A DNA stretch of 11,709 nucleotides from Flavobacterium sp. UBA6195 (GTDB lineage Bacteria; Bacteroidota; Bacteroidia; Flavobacteriales; Flavobacteriaceae), in the NCBI RefSeq assembly GCF_002422095.1, contig NZ_DITB01000079.1, positions 1 to 11,709 of the forward strand, read 5' to 3'. Every line of letters begins with the position of its first letter. Position 1 is the first letter of the stretch. The translations under genes and the position numbers were made by a program. Positions 7,171 through 11,709 of the stretch are shown one piece after another. The notes under the pieces are model-generated. The model searched no databases. It saw only the letters and a list, made by a program, of their open reading frames with translations, and was not told where the DNA came from.

Positions 7171-7197
7171 TTGGTATTTAAAAACTTTGTATATTTG
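7171..7197 (+). promoter_or_regulatory. Promoter of the metal-regulator / ZIP operon
   Basis: TTG at 7171-7173 (within TTTG 7170-7173) and TATATTTG at 7190-7197 are separated by 16 bases, one short of the usual flavobacterial range. The expected start site is near 7201-7205, giving a leader of about 10 bases to the ATG at 7214 (fewer to 7208). Confidence 0.55.
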
Positions 7198-7213
7198 TCA
7201 AAATAAAATGTTT

Positions 7214-7861
7214 ATGACCATTTCGGAAGAAAACTATATTAAAGTTATTTATCATTTGTCGTTGGTGTCTCCAAAAGGCGTTAACACAAATGCTATTGCT
7301 GGTATGCTCGATACCAAAGCGTCATCGGTTACTGATATGATGAAGAAACTTTCGGATAAAGATTTGGTAAGTTATCAAAAATACCAAGGCGTTACTTTAA
7401 CAGAAAAAGGTTTGCATTCAGCTAAAATGATTGTAAGAAAACACCGTTTGTGGGAAGTTTTTTTGGTAGATAAATTAGGTTTTTCTTGGGATGAAGTGCA
7501 CGAAATTGCCGAAGAATTAGAACACATAAAATCGGAACAATTGATTAATAAATTGGATGCTTTTTTAGGATTTCCAGTAGCTGACCCACATGGCGACCCA
7601 ATTCCAGATGCGAAAGGTGTGATTAAGAAAATCGAAAAACAATTGTTATCAGAAGTAGAAATTAATTCATCTTTTCATTGTGTTGGCGTGAAAGATTCTT
7701 CTACCGATTTTTTAAAATTTTTAGATAAGCAAAAAATAGCATTAGGTTCGGTTGTAAAAATAATCGACAAAGAAGATTTTGATGATACGTTAACCGTGGA
7801 AATCGATGGAAAACGCTTAACTATTTCAAATAAAATTGCTAATAATTTATATGTTCAATAA
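7214..7861 (+). CDS. mntR: Metal-dependent transcriptional regulator, DtxR/MntR family (Mn-type)
   Basis: Metal-sensing repressor with a winged-helix DNA-binding domain (about 1-65), a dimerisation and metal-binding domain (about 66-135, ending in DPHGDPIP) and a C-terminal SH3-like FeoA domain (about 150-215). Visible metal residues are H77, E81, H96, E100, E103 and H104. The E-x-x-E-H pattern (100-104) has Glu where DtxR has Cys102, as in Mn sensors. Asn7 stands where B. subtilis MntR has Asp8. Start: the reading frame is open to an ATG at 7154, but the promoter lies inside that extension, so it is rejected. ATG 7208 and 7214 are both possible; 7214 gives MTISEENY, the usual flavobacterial N-terminus as I remember it. 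The ZIP gene follows after two bases, so metal import is the likely regulated function. Confidence 0.88.
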   Translation: MTISEENYIKVIYHLSLVSPKGVNTNAIAGMLDTKASSVTDMMKKLSDKDLVSYQKYQGVTLTEKGLHSAKMIVRKHRLWEVFLVDKLGFSWDEVHEIAEELEHIKSEQLINKLDAFLGFPVADPHGDPIPDAKGVIKKIEKQLLSEVEINSSFHCVGVKDSSTDFLKFLDKQKIALGSVVKIIDKEDFDDTLTVEIDGKRLTISNKIANNLYVQ

Positions 7862-7863
7862 GT

Positions 7864-8682
7864 ATGTTTGATTCAATTATCCATTTTTTTGAGAGTATTG
7901 ACCCTATTTTGGCGGCATTTTTAGCCACTACTTTTACTTGGGGTTTAACGGCATTCGGTGCTTCATTTGTGTTCTTTTTTAAGAATATGAATCGTGTAGT
8001 GTTAGATGGAATGCTTGGTTTTACAGGAGGCGTTATGGTGGCAGCAAGTTTTTGGAGTTTATTAGCGCCTGCTATCGAAATGAGTCATGGAGAAGGTTTT
8101 GTAAAAGTATTTCCAGCAGCTTTTGGATTCGCTTTGGGAGCTTTATTTATTTTCGGATTGGATAAAGTGTTGCCACATATGCACATTAACTTCAAAGAAA
8201 CAGAAGGAATTAAATCGCCATGGCAACGTACAACGCTATTGGTTTTAGCCATTACGTTGCATAATATTCCAGAAGGTTTAGCAGTTGGGGTTTTATTTGG
8301 TGGAGTGGCAGCAGGAATTCCAGAAGCATCGATTGCTGGAGCAGTTACTTTGGCTATTGGAATTGGAATTCAGAATTTCCCTGAAGGAATTGCGGTTTCT
8401 ATGCCGTTACGAAGAATGGGAATGAGCAGAAGAAAAAGCTTTATGTACGGTCAATCGTCGGCTTTAGTAGAACCTATTTTTGGAGTTCTTGGTGCAGTTG
8501 CTGTGACTTTTTTTACCCCTATTTTACCTTATGCTTTGGCTTTTGCTGCGGGAGCTATGATTTTTGTGGTGGTGGAAGAAGTAATTCCAGAAACGCAACA
8601 GGATAAAAATACGGATATTGCCACTTTGGGATTTATAGGTGGTTTTATTGTAATGATGACTTTAGACGTGGCATTGGGTTAA
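7864..8682 (+). CDS. ZIP-family divalent metal transporter
   Basis: Inner-membrane importer of the ZIP family (ZupT/GufA-like) for Zn2+, Mn2+ or Fe2+. The 272 residues show about eight hydrophobic segments and the two metal-site signatures: HNIPEGLAVG (from residue 133, in TM4) and QNFPEGIAVS (from 170, in TM5). Glu203 in SALVEP and the E238-E239 pair in VVVEEVIPE are conserved-looking acidic residues in later helices. The loop between TM3 and TM4 is short (LPHMHINFKETEG) with few His residues. The start lies two bases after the regulator stop, so it is translated as part of the same operon; with a MntR-type regulator beside it, Mn2+ is the favoured substrate, which is inference. The stop codon overlaps the end of the oppositely oriented Cys-rich peptide gene. 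Confidence 0.9.
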   Translation: MFDSIIHFFESIDPILAAFLATTFTWGLTAFGASFVFFFKNMNRVVLDGMLGFTGGVMVAASFWSLLAPAIEMSHGEGFVKVFPAAFGFALGALFIFGLDKVLPHMHINFKETEGIKSPWQRTTLLVLAITLHNIPEGLAVGVLFGGVAAGIPEASIAGAVTLAIGIGIQNFPEGIAVSMPLRRMGMSRRKSFMYGQSSALVEPIFGVLGAVAVTFFTPILPYALAFAAGAMIFVVVEEVIPETQQDKNTDIATLGFIGGFIVMMTLDVALG

Positions 8683-8807
8683 TGACAGGCACAATCGTCG
8701 CCACAAGGTTTTGATTTCTTGGTGCGTTTTTTCCAAAAGAATTTTTTTACTAAAAAGCCTACTGCAACCGCTAGTGAAGCATAGACTAAAATTTGTTGTA
8801 TATCCAT
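8679..8807 (-). CDS. FeoB-associated Cys-rich membrane peptide
   Basis: A 42-residue ORF that is easy to miss. It starts MDIQQILVYAS, has one hydrophobic helix (about 6-21), then a strongly basic stretch KKFFWKKRTKK, and ends in PCGDDCACH with cysteines 35, 39 and 41. This architecture matches the FeoB-associated Cys-rich membrane protein family, found at the end of feoB operons and thought to serve iron transfer or FeoB function at the inner membrane. The positive residues after the helix predict a cytoplasmic, Cys-bearing C-terminus. It is the third gene of the feoB operon: the start is three bases after the stop of the beta-barrel-like gene. Its stop overlaps the ZIP gene stop by three bases, tail to tail. 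Confidence 0.85.
   Translation of the reverse strand: MDIQQILVYASLAVAVGFLVKKFFWKKRTKKSKPCGDDCACH
8702..8732 (+). terminator. Possible terminator of the regulator-ZIP operon
   Basis: CACAAG (8702-8707) pairs with CTTGGTG (8718-8724) with one bulged G and a ten-base loop, followed after two bases by six T (8727-8732). It is 20 bases past the ZIP stop and inside the Cys-rich peptide gene. The stem is short and imperfect, so this is tentative. Confidence 0.38.
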
Positions 8808-8810
8808 ATT

Positions 8811-9641
8811 TTAAAAATATATTCCAGTTCCTAAAGTTACAAAATTATAATTTGGTGAAGCAATTTTTAAGTGCTCATATCCTAACGAGAAAAAATAATT
8901 CTTTTTATGATATTTTCCTCTGATTTCAAACGAATTTACAGGCAAACCATTTATGCTACTCCACATCATCGCACTATTAAAACTGATGTTTTTTATTGCA
9001 AAAATATCAGTATGCAAACCATAGGAGAAACCTGCTTTTTGTACATCATTACCAACGTAAGTAGCGCCAAGTGTCCAACCTAAATTGAATTTCTTAAATC
9101 GAATCCTATCATAAGCCACGTTAAATTGAAACAATGATAGGTTTGAAAAACGATTTGTAAATACATTTTTTTCCAACAGTTCTCGGTAATCAGCTTGTAC
9201 ATAAAAATATTGAAATGGTCTAAATTTTGCTTTTAGATGATTTCCAAATATATTGTTGTTGCTGTACAAAAAATGGTTTTCAACATCAAATCGCATTATA
9301 TTTCCATATTGAATACTGTCGTTTTCTTTTTGAAAATTTCCTGATTCGCCATCGAAATAAGGATATTTAGAAAGTGAATTATACAAATGATTTTCGCTTC
9401 TATAATCGCCAATAGTGGAATAAAAACTCACATATAAAAATCCTTCTACAAGCAAACCTGCAAGTCCAAAATCATTTGAAGAAGAACTTCTGGAAGAACC
9501 AGAACTTGAGGAGCTGCTACTTGAACTTGAAGAACGAGAAGAATTTCCCGATTTTAATTCGCTTTTAGACTTGTCGATTTTCTGAGAGAATGAACTATTT
9601 AATGTTAAAATAGTAATCAGAACAAATAATGTTTTTTTCAT
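8811..9641 (-). CDS. Secreted beta-barrel-like protein with Ser-rich linker, in the feoB operon
   Basis: No named family recognised. From the ATG at 9641 it encodes 276 residues with a clear type I signal peptide (MKKTLFVLIT..., cleavage probably before Gln20 after SFS). A low-complexity serine linker follows (residues 34-55, 11 consecutive Ser at 37-47), then a short hydrophobic piece (about 58-75). The rest (about 100-276) shows alternating aromatic/hydrophobic patterns such as FQYFYVQADYREL, YFFSLGYEHL and FVTLGTGIYF, and ends in Phe, as outer-membrane beta-barrels do. It lies 38 bases after feoB and three bases before the Cys-rich peptide gene, so it is part of the iron(II) operon. A role at the outer membrane in metal uptake is plausible but unproven. 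The frame is open upstream to 9806, but that extension overlaps feoB and lacks a signal. Confidence 0.75.
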   Translation of the reverse strand: MKKTLFVLITILTLNSSFSQKIDKSKSELKSGNSSRSSSSSSSSSSSGSSRSSSSNDFGLAGLLVEGFLYVSFYSTIGDYRSENHLYNSLSKYPYFDGESGNFQKENDSIQYGNIMRFDVENHFLYSNNNIFGNHLKAKFRPFQYFYVQADYRELLEKNVFTNRFSNLSLFQFNVAYDRIRFKKFNLGWTLGATYVGNDVQKAGFSYGLHTDIFAIKNISFNSAMMWSSINGLPVNSFEIRGKYHKKNYFFSLGYEHLKIASPNYNFVTLGTGIYF

Positions 9642-9679
9642 CAATTTTGTTTTTTGAAGACAATCAAAAATTATGCCTT

Positions 9680-11709
9680 TTATTTCAAGAATTGATAAGC
9701 AATCAGAGAAGTTATGTAAGCAAATCCACTCATGAAAACCAACTGAATTATCGGCCATTTCCACGAATTGGTTTCTTTTTTCACAATCGCTAAAGTAGAA
9801 ATACACTGCATCGCGAAAGCATAAAATAACAACAATGAAATTCCAGTAGCAAAATTGAATACTTTTTTCCCGGTTTCAGGATGAACTTCGGCTGCCATTC
9901 GGTTTTTAATGGTTGTTTCTTCTTCGCTATGACTCCCTACGCTGTAAATGGTGGCTAAAGTTCCCACGAAAACTTCACGAGCAGCAAACGAACTCACCAC
10001 AGCAACTCCAATTTTCCAATCGTAACCTAACGGACGAATGGCTGGTTCGATAGCTTTTCCCATGTACCCAATGTATGAATTCTCTAATTTGAAAGAGTTT
10101 ACTTGGTCTTCAAATTCTTCGGTTGAGATAGTTGTGTTTTGATTTTGTTGGGTAATAATTTTTTCAGCGTTATTAAAATCATCACTTAATCCATGTGAAC
10201 CCAAATACCATAAAATTACGGATAAGGCCAAAATGATTTTTCCCGCACCAGTTACAAATGCTTTTGTTTTTTCTAACACATTGATTCCAACATTTTTAAA
10301 CATCGGAATTTTATAACTTGGCATTTCCACAACAAAATAGGATTTGCAGCTTAGCTTTAAATATTTATTAAGTAAGAAAGCCGAAAAAACCGCCATTCCA
10401 AAACCTATCAAATACAACGCCATTAAGGTTAAACCTTGTAAACTTAAAAATCCGAAGATTCTTTTTTCAGGAATAATTAAGGAAATTAAAATCGCATAAA
10501 CTGGTAATCTCGCCGAACAAGTGGTGAAAGGCGTGACTAAAATCGTAATTAATCGTTCTTTCCAATTTTCGATATTTCTTGCACTCATAATGGCTGGAAT
10601 AGCACAAGCTGTTCCTGAGATTAAAGGCACAATACTTTTTCCAGACAACCCAAATTTTCGCATGATTTTATCCATCAAAAACACTACGCGACTCATGTAA
10701 CCGCTTTCTTCTAATACGGAAATGAATAAGAATAAAAAGGCAATTTGTGGAATGAAAATTACAATTCCACCAATTCCTGGAATCAATCCTTCACTGATTA
10801 AATTGGTAAATTCTCCTGCTGGAAGATGATGCTTGGCAAGCGAACTTAAATTGGCAAACGTTTCATCAATAAAATCCATCGGAATGCTACTCCAATCAAA
10901 TAAAAATTGGAAAATTAACATTAAAATTCCAAAGAAAATTACATAACCAAAAATTTTATGCGTTAGAACTCGGTCAATTTTTGCACGAATATCTGTTGCT
11001 TTCGAAACGTCTATTTTTTGACCTAATTTTAGCGTGTCATTTATAAACTGATAACGCTTTATAGTTTCCTTCTGTTGTAATTTTTTTAAATCGGAATGCG
11101 ATTTGGTAAACGAACTTTTGATTTCGTTTCGGTCTAAATTTAAGAAATTCACATCTTGCGTAATTACCAACCAAAGTTTGTACAGCAATTGATTTGGAAA
11201 CGCTCTTCTTAAATTATTGAAATAATCTGGATCAATAGAAGACGCATTCAAACAAGGTTCCGTGGAAAGAGTATTATAATTTAGAATTAAATCTTTCAAA
11301 TAATCAATACCAATTTTTTTACGGGAACTAATTAAAGCAATCTTCGTTTTTAGTTCTTTTTCTAAAACAGGAATATCCAATTCAATTCCTTTCAATTTCA
11401 TTCTATCCGCCATGTTAATTACTAAAATGGTCGGAATTTCTAAATCTTTAATTTGGGTAAAAAGGAGTAAATTTCGTTTTAAGTTTTCCACTTCGGTCAC
11501 CACAACGGCAACATCTGGAAAATCTTCGTCGTTTTTGTTGAGTAATAATTCAATCACCACATTTTCATCAATCGAACTAGCATTTAAGCTGTAAGTACCG
11601 GGTAAATCGATGATTTTTGCCTTTATGGTTTCGTTTAATTTACAAACGCCTTGTTTTTTTTCAACGGTAATTCCTGGGTAATTTCCCACTTGTTGATTCA
11701 ATCCTGTTA
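9680..11709 (-). CDS. feoB: Ferrous iron transporter FeoB (N-terminus outside window)
   Basis: Inner-membrane Fe(II) transporter with a cytoplasmic G-protein domain. The window cuts the gene at its 5' end: the P-loop (G1) is missing, and the visible part begins within the LTGLNQQVGNYPG stretch. Numbering from the Asn-preceding codon at 11701: switch I NYPGITVEKK, G3 DLPG (32-35), G4 NMAD (96-99) and G5 around ISSRKK. The membrane domain has the Gate signature GTACAIPAIMSAR (from 363) and PFTTCSARLPVY (from 391), plus SFAAREVFVGTLATIYS near the end. About 27 residues are probably missing. The codon at 11701 is TTG (Leu), internal, not a start. Whether FeoA is fused or encoded upstream cannot be seen. 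It heads the operon with the beta-barrel-like and Cys-rich peptide genes. Confidence 0.96.
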   Translation of the reverse strand, partial: TGLNQQVGNYPGITVEKKQGVCKLNETIKAKIIDLPGTYSLNASSIDENVVIELLLNKNDEDFPDVAVVVTEVENLKRNLLLFTQIKDLEIPTILVINMADRMKLKGIELDIPVLEKELKTKIALISSRKKIGIDYLKDLILNYNTLSTEPCLNASSIDPDYFNNLRRAFPNQLLYKLWLVITQDVNFLNLDRNEIKSSFTKSHSDLKKLQQKETIKRYQFINDTLKLGQKIDVSKATDIRAKIDRVLTHKIFGYVIFFGILMLIFQFLFDWSSIPMDFIDETFANLSSLAKHHLPAGEFTNLISEGLIPGIGGIVIFIPQIAFLFLFISVLEESGYMSRVVFLMDKIMRKFGLSGKSIVPLISGTACAIPAIMSARNIENWKERLITILVTPFTTCSARLPVYAILISLIIPEKRIFGFLSLQGLTLMALYLIGFGMAVFSAFLLNKYLKLSCKSYFVVEMPSYKIPMFKNVGINVLEKTKAFVTGAGKIILALSVILWYLGSHGLSDDFNNAEKIITQQNQNTTISTEEFEDQVNSFKLENSYIGYMGKAIEPAIRPLGYDWKIGVAVVSSFAAREVFVGTLATIYSVGSHSEEETTIKNRMAAEVHPETGKKVFNFATGISLLLFYAFAMQCISTLAIVKKETNSWKWPIIQLVFMSGFAYITSLIAYQFLK

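Noticed and set aside
7154..7213. N-terminal extension of the metal regulator.
   Set aside because: The extension starts inside the inverted repeat and contains the promoter; family proteins start at the SEENY region.
9642..9806. N-terminal extension of the beta-barrel-like gene (open frame to 9806).
   Set aside because: It overlaps the 3' end of feoB in another frame, and the signal peptide begins only at the ATG at 9641.
11699..11701. TTG at 11701 as a FeoB start codon.
   Set aside because: The frame stays open to the window edge and reads TGLNQQVGNYPG, which is internal FeoB sequence following the P-loop.
1..11709. CRISPR array, insertion sequence, tRNA, rRNA, prophage or defence system.
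   Set aside because: No spaced repeats, transposase, cloverleaf or phage-like genes were seen; every gene found is a housekeeping, lipid, pigment, redox or metal gene.

Overview
The window looks like ordinary chromosome from a member of the Flavobacteriaceae (Bacteroidetes), probably Flavobacterium or a close relative. The reasons are the AT-rich DNA, several Bacteroidetes-type promoter boxes (TAnnTTTG) close to start codons, a lycopene beta-cyclase of the CrtY type, a soluble acyl-ACP desaturase, a bacilliredoxin, and a FeoB with a FeoB-associated Cys-rich peptide. No mobile element, CRISPR array, rRNA or tRNA was seen. Genes are tightly packed and no gap exceeds about 105 bases.

Left part (1-2465, + strand): an O6-alkylguanine-DNA alkyltransferase, a membrane-anchored serine hydrolase of the beta-lactamase/6-aminohexanoate-dimer-hydrolase type, and a PolB-like 3'-5' exonuclease. 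They meet, tail to tail, an HD-domain phosphohydrolase (- strand, 2477-3121). A strong hairpin with a T tract, lying inside the 3' end of the HD gene, probably terminates the + strand genes.

Middle part (3192-5861, - strand): plsC and an acyl-ACP desaturase form a two-gene lipid unit one base apart, with its own promoter box and a downstream terminator. Upstream of it lie a cysteine-rich exported protein (probable lipoprotein) and a bacilliredoxin. The pair is separated from plsC by an intrinsic terminator.

Right part (5964-11709): crtY (- strand) is divergent from a MntR/DtxR-type metal regulator (+ strand), which is followed two bases later by a ZIP metal transporter. A near-perfect inverted repeat sits between the two divergent promoters and is a candidate operator for both. 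Converging on the ZIP gene is a ferrous-iron operon on the - strand: feoB (cut by the window edge), a secreted beta-barrel-like protein with a serine-rich linker, and a 42-residue FeoB-associated Cys-rich membrane peptide whose stop codon overlaps that of the ZIP gene. The right third is therefore a metal-homeostasis locus pairing a Mn-type sensor and ZIP importer with Fe(II) uptake. The most interesting points are the crtY/mntR shared operator and the unnamed outer-membrane candidate inside the feo operon.
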